A stretch of DNA of 64,000 nucleotides, from NCBI GenBank assembly GCA_022393335.1, contig JAJEKB010020913.1, positions 1-64,000 on the forward strand, in the 5' to 3' direction. The translations under genes were made by a program, and so were the position numbers. The notes beneath the pieces are model-generated. The model made no database searches. It saw only the letters and a list, made by a program, of their open reading frames with translations, and was not told the origin of the DNA. Of this stretch, positions 1 through 12,600 are shown piece by piece (within the stretch, counting starts at the first letter, position 1; the number at the start of each line of letters is the position of its first letter). This DNA is from Macrotrachela quadricornifera. Taxonomy: Eukaryota > Rotifera > Eurotatoria > Philodinida > Philodinidae.

Positions 1-102
1 TATGGCTAAGTAACACCAGGCCACGAACTTTTGGTACACCCTAAGTAGAAAATAAAAAAAGGAATAATTTTGAATACTTAATTTCTTTTTTTTTTTGTTT
101 AG

Positions 103-1340
103 ATGGAAACGCTTTTTTAAAAACATTTGATCTAGAAGTTGAAAAATTAATGGTGAAATCTAGAAAAATTTTGGAAGCAACCAATACATTTAACGAATAT
201 AATATTGATAAAATACTCGAATATAGAGAAATATTACAAAATTTATTTAAAATATGTTCTACAATGGTTGAAAATTTAACATCTTTACAATTTTATTTAT
301 TTATGAATAATCAACAATTAACATTTGATTTTAAACAATATATTTCTTTTTCATCAAATATAACTGAATTACATGTTGCAATTAATTGTTTTAATGATTG
401 TCTTCATATATTAGATGGTAGTTTCAATCAATTACAAAAATTTTATATCGTCATTTGTGGTACTAGTGATTTATCATCAACAGATCATGTGGAAGTAAGA
501 TGTTCATTAATATAAATTTATTTTTTCTAAACTAAAATTTCTAATATGAAATGTTTTTCTATTACATACAAAAATAAATTATTAAGTTTTGATGATGATC
601 TAATAGCACTTTTATATCGAATGATCAATTTAGAGGAACTTTATGTGCAATTATTAAAAACTACTTTACCAATAATTGATGAACATGTATTAAAAATTAA
701 ATTTATTGATAATATTGGATCATTAATTCATCTTGATAATCAATATTATTTATCATTTAATAAAGATACTAAATATATTCAAAATTATGAAATAATATCA
801 AATATTGATTATTTTGAACGAGCAAAATTACTTTATTGTCATGTTTATTCATATCCATATACGTGGAAATTTTATCATTATATAACAACTAATTTTCGTG
901 GTGGTTTATTTAAATCTGTTCGTGAAATATCATTATATGATGAAAATCCATTCGAACATGATTTTTTTCTTCATATTGCTCAATCATTTCCATTTATTAA
1001 TAAATTAATTTTATGCAATAACGAAGTACAACAGAATAATGATCATCATCAACAAGTGACAATTAAACATAATTATCTTGTCAGCATTGATCTTGTTAAA
1101 ACTCATGATGATTATATTGACCAATTTCTTAATAATGATAAAATATGTTTATTAAATGGCGTTTGTCTTAGTATATCATATAAATCATTTTCAAGACAAA
1201 CAAATAATTTTACCAAAGATGAATATCGAACAAACTGCTCAAAAATTCTTCATCTCAAATTACAACATGATAGTAAAGATTTAATTGATGAAAATTTAAT
1301 AAAATATTTTTGTCATGCAAAAATTGATTATCATCATTAA
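103..1340 (+). pseudogene. F-box/LRR-like family gene, 3' part, frame broken
   Basis: A T-rich tract ending in TTTAG at 102 looks like a splice acceptor. From there one frame stays open past ATG 150 to about 515, and a second covers 546-1340. The translation is rich in Leu, Ile, Phe and Asn, with phrases such as INLEELYVQL and HDFFLHIAQSFPFINKLIL. These fit the leucine-rich-repeat-like half of the large bdelloid F-box-type families (recognised by style, not by search). The two parts do not join cleanly. The only good donor (GTAAGA at 495) with the first AG (586) leaves the frame one base off and deletes the conserved-looking MKCFSIT segment. The reading KLKFL in one frame runs into NMKCF in another near 543, which suggests a single-base frameshift. 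The upstream exons, including any F-box, lie outside the window. A poly(A) signal AATAAA follows at 1366. It could still be a functional gene with an unusual splice. Confidence 0.5.
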
Positions 1341-1683
1341 CATATTTTATTTAGATAATATCTGAAATAAACATTAACAAATTTATTATTTTTTTCTTTC
1401 AAAAATAAATTTTAATCAAAAAGATAAGAAAAAAAACAAACTTCTCTGAGAACTTTATATCGATACAATAGATACTTTTAGATTAAATCAGTTTTGTTTA
1501 TCGAAATATTTTCCATTTTTCTTTTTTTTTATCTAAGTGCAACTAATAAATCTCTTTATTGAAATCGTTTAACAAAGTGTTCATTAATAAACAACCGAAT
1601 TAAATCAATGCCAATGATATTGAATAAATGAATCAATTTTTAGCCTTGATATATACACAACTAACAGAAAGATTTTCATTTAA

Positions 1684-4098
1684 CTCTTTACGGCCGGATG
1701 ATGCCATTTGGCAACATCACAAGATTGTTTAATCGAGAACTCTTTAAAATTAGTGTTGAATATCACTGTCATACTATGATAATTAAGGATATATATAACA
1801 TAATTTATTTATCTTTCGTGCAAGGTCAAAATGTTTTGCTTTCTAAAAGTAGCATCATATATACTAATTAGCATGAAAAACCGATACAACTATAATTATC
1901 GTTTTTTCGAACGTCTATTGAAATCTAATTTATTAACTATCCGTTCCAAAGCGTTCCTTGTTGGATTATCAGTGTATGCTACTATTAACAACAGCCTGTT
2001 GGTAACACACATCACATAAAAAAACGAGAATGTTGCCTTTGGCAACATCCGGCCGTAAGGGGTCATCTGGTTTGAAAAAAATGATCAGCATTTGGTTCTG
2101 ATATTTTGAAATTATGGCAAATTCTTGATCCTATGTAGCACTCTGTGAGCATTTTTGTGTACTCAAAAAGTGAGTATGCCCTAGAATTCGTCAGTGTGTC
2201 CAGTCGGCCGTTTACACGATAGCTCTTCACAATTACATTCGATTGAGCAGAAATTTTGTGCACAGAATTGTCTCATAAATATTTTGGTCGAATTCAAAGA
2301 TGAGAAGGATTCGTCACGAAATGACTGAGTTTTCGACAAAAATGTCATTATTGACCAGACCATCCCTAAGAAGAGTACAGGGTTTTTTTCAAAAAAAATA
2401 TTTTTCTCAAAATTATTCCCAACGTATATGAATCGACTCAGTTTTTGACGCTGATTCCAAATCTGATATTAGTTTTGAGCTAAATGGTAGCTTTTTAACA
2501 AAATATCGCTTGAAAAAGGCCTCAAAATGGACAAGGACTGCATCCAGAAATCAAATTGCCTGGATATGTCTCAGATAATCAGCAATTTTGGACCTTTCCA
2601 AAAGCCTGGTTTTGTAGCTAGTCAAAAGGACTATCGAAAGGTAAAACCCGACCTGAATAGCTATTAATATTGGTGATTTATTAGGAAAATATTGATGCCT
2701 GTATCTGTCATATATCTCTTATAGATTCATGAGGTTGCTTATGATCGTCATCCCGCTAGATACAAACACTAATTCATTCAAAGATAACTCTTCTTGTCCA
2801 GTTTTCCAAGCTAAACACGAAGCTAAACTCCGTTTCTGTGATTTCTAAAGATATCATATCGCTCTGAGAATAAAGTCAATGGTCACTGGACAGGGTCACA
2901 TACAATGTAGTCTATGCTAACTTAGCACACTTGCATTTTCTCCTTACAATTTAGTGCAAGGCATGTATCTTGATGAGATCTATATCTTATAGAAAAAAAT
3001 AAATGCAAGGCCTATTGCATCACATGAGAAGGTCCAAATTACCACTTCTCGGAGTATGTTATTTCGTTGAATTTATAGTTTTTGGCTTATATCGCTTTTT
3101 TATCTCATAGCTTACTCACTTAGGTGCAGAGAATATATAGACTAAACTGTTTTTTGTCCGATTGAGATCTTTAGCTGAAAGGGCCAAACCGTTCACGAAA
3201 CAAGATTAAAATGCCGAGCATATACTCAAAATAGTTAATTTTTCTATAGGAAGATTCATATATCGCCGTTCTCGTACGAAACTTCTCTATCAGAGTTCCA
3301 TAAAATTCTCCATTTATTATATACCATTTGATAGAGAATTTTACGAGCTATAAAATAGTATATAACACATGAAGATATTAGAAGCGTAAGTTAACTATAT
3401 AACAAATATAATTATGCGGGGAGTGATTCCAATGTTGTCAACGGTCTCGTTGACCCACAATTAGGGGCCTATCTTTCGATCACGTATTTGTTCGAGATTT
3501 TCTGGGTCGGAGAACTCGAATCTGTGCTCCATTTACCTCGAAACCCTATTAGTAGAGCAATAATCAATAAAAAACCGAGTTATGAGAAAATGGTTGTTTT
3601 AGGGTAAATGGAGGCGTAGAGTTCAATACGATCTGTATTCGATCCGAAATCCTTTTGGATGAACAACAGTCAACAGAAATCGTGTTCATAAAAAAGATTT
3701 CTTCTGATAATTTTGGCGTCCAGACATTCTAGGATGACCCATCTATCTAATACACTTTTTGTAGTACACATAACTTTCGGATAAAATTCGAAGTTTCCGC
3801 ATTTATTTTTTCTATAGAATTATGAGTTAGATTTGTAGAATTTTTGATACATATTGATCTTAGTAATCAATGAACAAGCCTAGACATTGTTTTCAAATTT
3901 TTCAAAAGATAAAAGCTTTTTTCAGTCACTTGACCCACCACGGCCGGCCGTTGACATTTGGCAACATTGTAGTATTCAGTTAAATATCATTCTTTTCTCT
4001 CCTATATTTTAATCTGAGTATACCCATGATACAACAAGAAAAAATATGTAGTTCAAGATTTTTTCCTATAACTGCTTCTCGGACCCGGCCGTAAAGGG
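1684..4098. mobile_element. piggyBac-type non-autonomous element
   Basis: TTAA lies at 1680-1683 and 4099-4102. Just inside are inverted ends, CTCTTTACGGCCGG on the left and CCCTTTACGGCCGGG (reverse complement) on the right. The left end is followed by the small hairpin GATGATGCCATTTGGC. Extra copies of the end-plus-hairpin motif lie inside at about 2029-2062 and 3950-3985, so the 2.4 kb may be a composite of two related elements. No transposase is readable. TTAA duplication with CCYTT ends is characteristic of the piggyBac superfamily. Confidence 0.7.
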
Positions 4099-4102
4099 TT
4101 AA

Positions 4103-5940
4103 ATAAAAATAAATAAATTCTTTACATGCTTATAAAACTAAATATATTCTATATTGGAAAAGAGATTTTCATTTCTTTTTTTCTCCTGTTTGTTTACTTA
4201 AAATATATGTCATATACGAACGATTCTATACATAACATATAAAAGCAAAATCAGGCGAAACAGGACGTAGGATGATCTCATTTGACTTTAATTCTTAAAA
4301 CGAGCTATTGCTCTGAGGAATTGTTTTTAGCACAGTGATATGTAAAAATATTTTCTCTTTCTAATAACTATTAATTAATTAGGCAGTAATTAGCGAATAT
4401 CTCGTTAACTATATGAGAAAAAAACCTAAAACTTTCAGAATAAACTATACAACACAAGCCGCATATATGATAAAATTTTCAGCCAGATTGATTTCCAAAA
4501 ATTTCTTTCTCAAAAATTGGCTCTGTATAGGTCCCATGAGGTTTCAAAGCATAAATCTATATGTCATCATAATCAAGTGAATCTGAAGAAGGATTTGTAT
4601 ACTTTGAAATTGATTTCAAACTTTTCATTTCGGTTATAGGAGTATTTTTTCAGTTGTATAGTCGTACTCTGTCACGTCGCTAACGAAGAATATATAAATG
4701 TTTTTGGAAAATCTAAGCCTGCTTAAGAAAAATTTTGACTACAGACTTTGCAGTTCTAGGAGTGATCTACAGAATGGATCAATTAATTTTGAAAAATTAC
4801 TCTTTCCATTCAGAGTTTTTCTGAGCAAAAAGGGAAAAATGAAAATTGATGTTCTTTTTTACATCACGTCGCTAACGCTACTTTTTCAGTTATATTAGGT
4901 TAACAACAAAGTTCTTGCGTTTTTTTAAAGTTTTCTGAAGCATTTTAGAAGTTTCCACACAAAGGGTATCCAAGCAATCAAAAATGTCCGAATTTTCGCG
5001 TTTTGACAGTCGCAAATTTTTTATATCTCCAATAATTAGAATGAGTGGAACATGAAACGTTTAAACGTATGTGCTATGTTAACGTGTAATAACGCTGAAA
5101 TTCGGATACTTTTGACTGTGTGTAACGAATTTTTAAGAAAAAATGTTAATGATTTCATTTTCCAGTAATTTATTTAGTCACTGGCTGAACGCATTCAGCT
5201 CTAATCAGTTATTTTTCCAGGAATCCTCGAAAAGCTTCAACAGATTGACGAAGTTCCTAAAAATCTTCCAAAGTCAACTGAGAATCTAAAGAAACTATCC
5301 ACGAAGGATGGTTCCAAATGCTTAAAAGTTTTCAAGCTTATATTGTATTTAGTGATAGGAGATATCATTTTAAGACGATCTGTTTTTCGATAATATTATA
5401 TCTTGAGATTCTCGTCTGACATTTTTTTTATATAAAAATTTCAATCAGGTTCATTTCTCTATGAAATTTTAGAAAATTTCGACTTAATCTTTCCGAGATA
5501 TGAATTTTTCAAATTTCAGACTTTTTCGATCGATTCCATAGGAAACACGTATCTATTCAAACATTCATAATCTTGGAAGGATTAGGGAGAGAATTTCTCA
5601 AATTTCGTGGAGAAATAAGTCTGATTGAGATTTTTTTATCTGGAAAAAAATATCAGACGAGAATCTCAAGATATGATATAATCGGAAAACAGATCGTCTT
5701 AAAGGAAGAATTCGCTAAAGATTGCATATCTCATTCAAATAAAAATATCACCACGAATGCTTTAGACGTTGTTGTAGGCTACAAATCTTCTATCACTTCT
5801 AAAAACTCAAACAGGTCAAATTTGTGTATGCAACCGAACTTGAATTTGGTCGGATCTCCATGAGACTATTTCAAAATATTTCTCTCTCAATTTATTATCG
5901 AGATTGCCATCAAAGTGTTCATATGAATCAGTAAGTCCGT
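4103..5940. other. Non-coding stretch with one hairpin
   Basis: No gene is seen. A short unit containing CACGTCGCTAACG occurs at about 4673 and 4863. The only strong structure is the inverted repeat at 5368-5703, listed separately. The open frames over it are low in information and follow the repeat. Confidence 0.5.
5368..5703. repeat. Foldback repeat with ~110-bp arms
   Basis: The arm beginning TTTTAAGACGATCTGTTTT at 5368 returns in reverse complement ending at about 5703. The arms pair over roughly 110 bp (5368-5478 with 5580-5703), including the shared core ATCTTGAGATTCTCGTCTGA. The ~100-bp loop holds no gene. No target duplication was identified. Confidence 0.65.
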
Positions 5941-8900
5941 CAGAGGCGGCAGCTGCAATCGTTTACATTTTTTTTCACAGTGGCGGCGGTGATGGCGAAA
6001 TTTAAAATTGGTGTATTCTTTTGATAAAAAGAGATTTCTATTTATTTCAGTCTTTGTTCTTTACCATTTTAACATAATATACATGAAATAACTGAATTTA
6101 CTATTATGATACAATCAAAAATACATTTGTAACAAAAATAAGCAATTATGAAAAAATATATACTTTTTAAAATATAACACTAGAAAGATAAAGGAAGAAC
6201 CAAAAAGATACAAAAAAAATAAAATATTAAAGGTTTTTTAATAAATTATAATTATGGTGAATCATTTGTATATTTTCCCACATTTTCAGGTAACAGCATT
6301 GTTCTTTTAGCATTTAGAATTAGACCAGTTGTGGAGAAGACTTGCTCGCTTGAGGTGAACGTAGCTGGAATAGCAAGAATAATTTGTGCAAGATCTTTTA
6401 GGTAAGGAAACGCATCTCCTGATGATCGCCAGAATTGAAGCACATCATCACAAACGATATCTAATGGTAAATAACTTTGTATTTCGTTTAGAATAGGATT
6501 AAATTCTGTTGATGTTGGCTTGTGTTTCATAATTAAATTTTCTCGCAATTTTTTCACGCTTTTTACCGGCGAATTTAAACTTTCCACCGACAAAATCGCA
6601 TTTCATTGAAGTAGATGTTGTAGTTAATGAACATGCATGCGGTGATGACAGTGTTGATACATTGTTGGTTGTAGAAGCTTGTGTAACATGATTGATTTTG
6701 AATTTTTTATCATTTGAGATAAAATCAATTCTTTTGTTGTTTGACATTGAGCCAAATAATGAGTAATATCAATTTTCAATTGTGATAGATCAAGTAAAAA
6801 TGCACATACACTCAATGGAGTTATTAGAAAAGGATTATTCAGATTTTCTGACAACAAAAATTTTAATTCTTGGGTAACTAATGATTCCATTCGATTAATA
6901 TTCAAAAGAGATTCGATTTTCTAGAATGAACAATCATTGAAAATATCATTTTGAACTAAATATTGCATCGTATTTATATTCATGAAAAATATTTCGAAGT
7001 CATGGAGCGCATTTAGCGTCTGCAAAAATCTTTTTCCAAGGTAGTTCGATTATTGCTACTTACTCTCAATAAAAAGAAATTTTTTACCAAACTTCTGGCT
7101 AAAATAAGAACTGTTCCAGTCTAGTACGAAGCTTCGGAGCTTTAAAAAGCTTGATAGCTTTTCTACAGAATGAAAAAAAAAAGTTCTGTAATTTTGTTCA
7201 GAACATAAAAGACTCCTATCCTGAACGCAAAATCGGTAAAAAAAGATATTTTTTAGAATGTAGCATTCAAATAAAACTATTTATAGTTTTGATTTTAAAT
7301 ACCTACCATTCTTAACAATAGGCATAGACTAATGATTGGATAAGGCTTTGATGCGGATAATATAGTTGTTGTTGATTCAAATAAAGAAAGAAATTTAATT
7401 AAATCACGGATAATTTGATTTTCAGTGGAAGACAATATTAAATCAAAACGTTTTAATCGTCCAAGTATAACTTCAGTACCAGATATGTTATTAGCATATG
7501 AACGAAGCATGATCAAAATAGTGTTCCAATGAGTTAAAACACCATTTTTTAAAGTGTGAAATTTATTTGAATCATTATTATATTCAATTAATGGTGAACA
7601 ATTGGAATTTTTTTTTTCATTGTTTTTTGACATAACTTTTAAATCATCCGATAAACATAATTCATCTCGATTATTATTTCGAAATTTTTCATTTAATACT
7701 TCTGGATCATCAGCATCAATACATGCGGACGCTAAATCTGCATCTATAATTTCGCCGGCTTTATTAATGGGCAAAAATAAGTCATTATTTTTTTCAGTTA
7801 CTTGAAAATATTCATTTTTCAGCGCATCTTGACGATAACGAAGTTTATTAATAATTAGTTGGACTTTATCTAAAATTTCTCGATCATATTGCATATTAGG
7901 AAAACAATCTTTCATGAGTAAGTTATGTATTCCATGAGTAACACAAAATATATGAACAACATTCATCAGTCTCCATGCTTTCCGCATGATAGAACCTTTA
8001 TCTGATACCTAGGCAAATTAAAAAGGTTTCTCAAATTCTGATGGATAAAATTCACTTACTACAATTACATTATCTGGATTTCTACCAAATTCAGTTAAAA
8101 CATTTAATACGATATCCTTTATAGCTTCTCCTGTATGAGACTCGTTAAATGGTTGAGTTTTCAAACTATATTTATGCAGTTGTAAGTTAGAATCGAGAAA
8201 ATGAATTGTGATACAAAAATAAGAACGATGCTTGTATTTGTCGCACCACGAATCACATGTTTTACTAGGATACTTTGTTAATAATTTTATTTGTTCTTTA
8301 GTTTTTTCAACACAAACATTATGAATCTTATTAAGATTCACAGGTGCTAAAATAGTTCTAGAGGGAATTTCAGATTTATTATTAACCACCTTGTTAGCTA
8401 TTAAAAAATTCTTAAAACCTAACCATAAACAGAATGAACAGCCAAATAATAAGCTCTTTGATGTTTCCTACCTTCATTTTCTACAATTGAGAAGGACAGA
8501 AGATCTCTACAACACATTAAAGTCAATTGATGACCCAGTTGCTCTTTTAATTGCGAAGATTTTGTTGTGTGACGATTACACGAAAACATTGAAAGAATAT
8601 GTTTATTTGTCACTTTTGTTGTATGAGTTTCCGTAATTTGATGCACAGCTAACAAATGGTTTTTCATATTTCCGGTACTACTGATTGTACCAGAAGCACC
8701 AATTTTTTTATAACCGAAGAAAAACTTTCATCTGGATATTCTTCTTTTTATTTGATCGAAGCATACTTTACAATCAATTCTTTCACAATCCAATTTCATG
8801 TTCGGTTTTTTGTATAAATACCCAAAATAATTCCAGGTAAATGATGATCTTGACATATTAGGTACGTTTATTTCAATAAAAAGAGTTTTATTTAAATCAT

Positions 8901-9525
8901 CAACTTTTATTTTGTTGGATGGCATGTCAATATACAGATAAAAAAAGTCACTATTACATTTAGAATAGATCGACAAAACAAGTGTATCAAAAAGTAATCA
9001 ATACAGCTAAAAAAAATTCACAAATACAATAACAATATTATGAAAAATTAATATTTATCAGTATAATAAGACTAGATCAAAAAACCAACGATTGTATCAA
9101 CAAAAAATAAACACAACTAAAAACGAATAAATAAATAATAAAAACAATATTATAAGAAAATAGCATTTACCACTATAAGAAGAATAGATAAACAAACCAA
9201 CGACTGTATTGATAGGTAATAGTTTCAACTAAAAGAATAGAAAAATAACAACAATAATATTATCAAATAGTAATATTCACCACTATAATTAGAATAAACC
9301 AGCAAACCAACAATTGTATCGATGAATGTAATAGTGTTGGTACTGTTAAAAGATAACGATGTTGTTTATTTTAAACAAAATTTTTATCACACACATATAT
9401 AGGCGAGCGTAGAATTCATTGAAAATTCTACGAATGAAAAATAAATAAAAATTTTGATATTTATAGATGTCACCGGCGGCGACTCACACAATTAAAAATT
9501 TTCGTTTATTGCGGCGGCGCCTCAG
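5941..9525 (-). mobile_element. Decayed autonomous hAT element
   Basis: The interval contains a broken hAT transposase on the minus strand. At its borders lie two long, imperfect, GC-rich inverted ends: CAGAGGCGGCAGCTGC at 5941, and the reverse complement starting CTGAGGCGCCGCCGC at 9525. Both carry a second GC-rich block about 40 bp further in (GTGGCGGCGGTGATGGC on the left). The ends align over about 58 bp. No 8-bp target duplication is recognisable (AAGTCCGT on one side, CCGTACGG on the other), so the exact borders are provisional. Confidence 0.55.
6252..8976 (-). pseudogene. hAT transposase pseudogene, BED finger to dimerisation domain
   Basis: The domain order is complete. A BED-type zinc finger (CKVC, then NHLLAVH) is split by an in-frame TGA at 8728-8730. 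Exon 1 ends in GAAG at 8472. A 53-bp GT-AG intron (8419-8471) restores VENEG|FKNF. Exon 2 (8060-8418) holds CDSWCDKYKHRSYFCITIHF, the first acidic part of the RNase-H-like core. A 51-bp intron (8009-8059) joins VIV|VSDKGSIMRKAW, the second acidic motif. Exon 3 ends at 7307 before GTAGGT. The C-terminal part, including the dimerisation segment FTSSEQVFSTTGLILNAKR, is scattered over three frames between 6905 and 6252, so at least two frameshifts occurred. The product would have cut and pasted its own DNA. It cannot be functional now. Confidence 0.85.
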
Positions 9526-9667
9526 CCGTACGGCTTATATTGATATTGACTCATTTTGTTATTGCACATTTCTATACACCGATATAGATGAATGATTTCG
9601 TTTTTTCTTTCATTCACTTTCACCCTTTCCAACATTCATACACTACTATTAAAAACGTATTCAACAA

Positions 9668-12600
9668 ATGGCAACAACAATTGGTAAAAAACAATGTTTC
9701 ATATGTGGAAAAGAAAAAATCACATATGAATGTAAAGGATGTTCAAAAGATTTTTGTATTGATGATTTATTAAAACATCGACAAATACTTAATAAACAAT
9801 TGGATGAAATTGAATATGATCGAAATTTATTTCAACAGTCACTTAGTAAACAAAGTGAAAATACAGAAAGGCATCCATTGACACAACAAATTAATGAATG
9901 GGAAATTGATTCAATTAATAAAATTAAACAAAAAGCAGAAGAATGTAGACAATTAATAATCAAATATACTGATACAATTATTATTGAAATAAATAATAAA
10001 CTAGATTATTTAACCGAACAAATGAAACAAATTCGTCAAGACAATGAATTTAATGAAATTGATATAAAACTTCTCAAAGAAAAATTAAAAAATTTGAATG
10101 ACGAATTTAATAAGCCAACAAGTATTAAAATTGAACAACAATCTACATCGTTTATTAATAAAATTCCTGTCATTACACCATTTGGTAAGTGTCACTATTA
10201 TATTTTATTAATAAGATCATGAACTCTTAGAAAATTATTGAAAAGAAAAATGTTGAATGCTAAGATGTTTACAGATTTTTACTTCTTTTGATTAATTTCA
10301 TTTTATTTTTATATTAGATTGACTCGATTGTCTTAAGGATATTTTTTAATAATTATTCATTGAGGAATAAAATTCAATATATTAATATAATTTCAATTAG
10401 AGCACTGTAGGAGTCCAATAGTTGTACCCGTACGCCATCCTCACCTCTCGTTTCTCACCCTCAAATTGATAATATATATTCGTTTCCACTGAGTCAGAGT
10501 AATACTTATATAACAACATTTTTTCCATCAGTGTTACGATCGTATATCTCCGTGACCGTATACGGTGCAATATGAGCGGGGCATTTGTAAAACACGCGAT
10601 GACCCACGATGAGTCCCAAAACAACAGCTGATGTTATAGATAGATAGAGCTCATCGAGTTGGTTCTATGAAAACCCACGATGACCCATATCTTTTGCCAG
10701 TAGATGGGACCAGTTGAGTTAGGGGTATTCCCAAAATTTCAGATTTTTATAATGTAGTATAAGAAAAAAAAATGAGTTTTCATAAATAAAGCTTAAAATG
10801 AGAAAGTGAGTCCTATGCTATTTTTCTTATACTACATTATAAAAATGTGAAATTTTGGGAATATACCTAACTCGACTGGGCCCATCTACTGGGAAAAGAT
10901 ATGGGTCATCGTGGGTTGAAAAAATCAATGTTTATTGAAAATCTTCCTTATTTTACAACTATTTGGGTCATCATGGGTTTTCATAGAACCAACTCGATGA
11001 GCTGTATCTATCTATAACATCAGGTGTTGATTTGGGGGTCATCGCGTGTTTTACAAATACCCATACAAGCGTATATCGAGGAAAACGACCGTGTTTTCCT
11101 CCGTATATCGCTGTATTTCTTCGTATACGACACGGAGATATACGATCGTAATACTGAGACAGGTAATACGGCAAAATACGTTGGTATACAGTCGTATTCC
11201 TCTGCGCACAATCGTTTACAACGGGGCCGTTTCAACCTGGGATGTCTTATAAAAATTTAAATATCGGCCTACGAAATTTTGATCAGCCCTAGTAAAATTC
11301 ATTTAAATAATGTAGATAGTAAGTCTATTTAAATGTGTCAGAACCAATAGTAATAGAAGAAACGTAGGAAGGACACCTTTCGATTTGCTAGGAGAAAGAC
11401 AATCCTAGTTCATTCTCCCTTGTTAAATCCCTAGGAATTTCCTAGGAATCCCTAGAGAATTTTTAGGGAGTGGGTTAAAAAGTGAAGAATAAGTCTTTAT
11501 CAACCAATACATAACATATTTCAGTGACATCGATCTATCTGCCAAAATTTCTAGTAAGCTTTGTCTAATTGCTGAATTGCGTTTCTATCTATGTCGAACT
11601 ATTTAACTACTATCTATTCAGGAAGTGTAAATATGGCTTAGCAAAATATATTGAACAATTTTAAGATAAAACATAACTTCTACTCTTTCGTTGACTTTTC
11701 TTGTTTTTTATACCGCCATATATTTCTAGAATCAGCTGTATATTCGTATATATTTAAAACATTTATGCACTTTATAGAATCAAATTACAAAAAGAAAAAC
11801 TCTCAAAGGAGTCCCCAAGCAGGAGCTCTCAGAGGATTAGCTTGGTGATTCCCTAAAGAGTCTTCAGAGACTCTAAAAAGAAGTCTCATCTATGAAAACG
11901 TCCGTCACGAAGTATTTTTAGGAGTCTGACACGAAAAGCTAATATGATTGGTGAGCAAAGAGTTTAAATATTATCATATTGCACATCCTTCACTACTATT
12001 TAAAACAGACAAAATGAATATTGTTGATAATGAGAATGAAAGTAAAAGACAAAACATTTTTAAGCGCACTCCTCTACAGGGTTCCCGATTGTTTTTAAAA
12101 GTGCGGGGGGCTAAAATTTGGCAGAAAGTCTAGAAAATTTGCCAGAAAATGCTTTCATATGACTTTCTGCCACATATCAAGCAGGAAATACTATGTTTAT
12201 AGACTTTCTGCAAGCTTTTGTTGGCAGAAAGTGCTTTGTTTTGACTTTCTGTCAGAAAAAGAGGCGAAACACGCATAAAAACCAAGTTTTTACATAAGTT
12301 TTCCACTAAACTTTAATAAATTTTTCAGAAAGTCTTTAAAATTTTGGCAGAAAGTCAGACAGGTTTTCAAATTGTGGGGGGGGGGGGGGCTGGGCCCCCC
12401 CCCGCCCCCCCCCTAATCGGGAACCCTGCTCCTCTATCCGCTCTATAGAACACTGTCCAAAATTGTATGAAATAAAACTTAAAGATATATGGTATCTTGT
12501 CGGTGAGATATACATATTTTTTATCTCGATTTCAATGAAACAATGGATATGAAAAAAGACCACTACAGAGCAAGAAATATCCATTACTAATACTGTATAT

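Noticed and set aside
5941..9525. 8-bp target duplication for the large hAT element
   Set aside because: AAGTCCGT and CCGTACGG share only a shifted CCGT, not a duplication.
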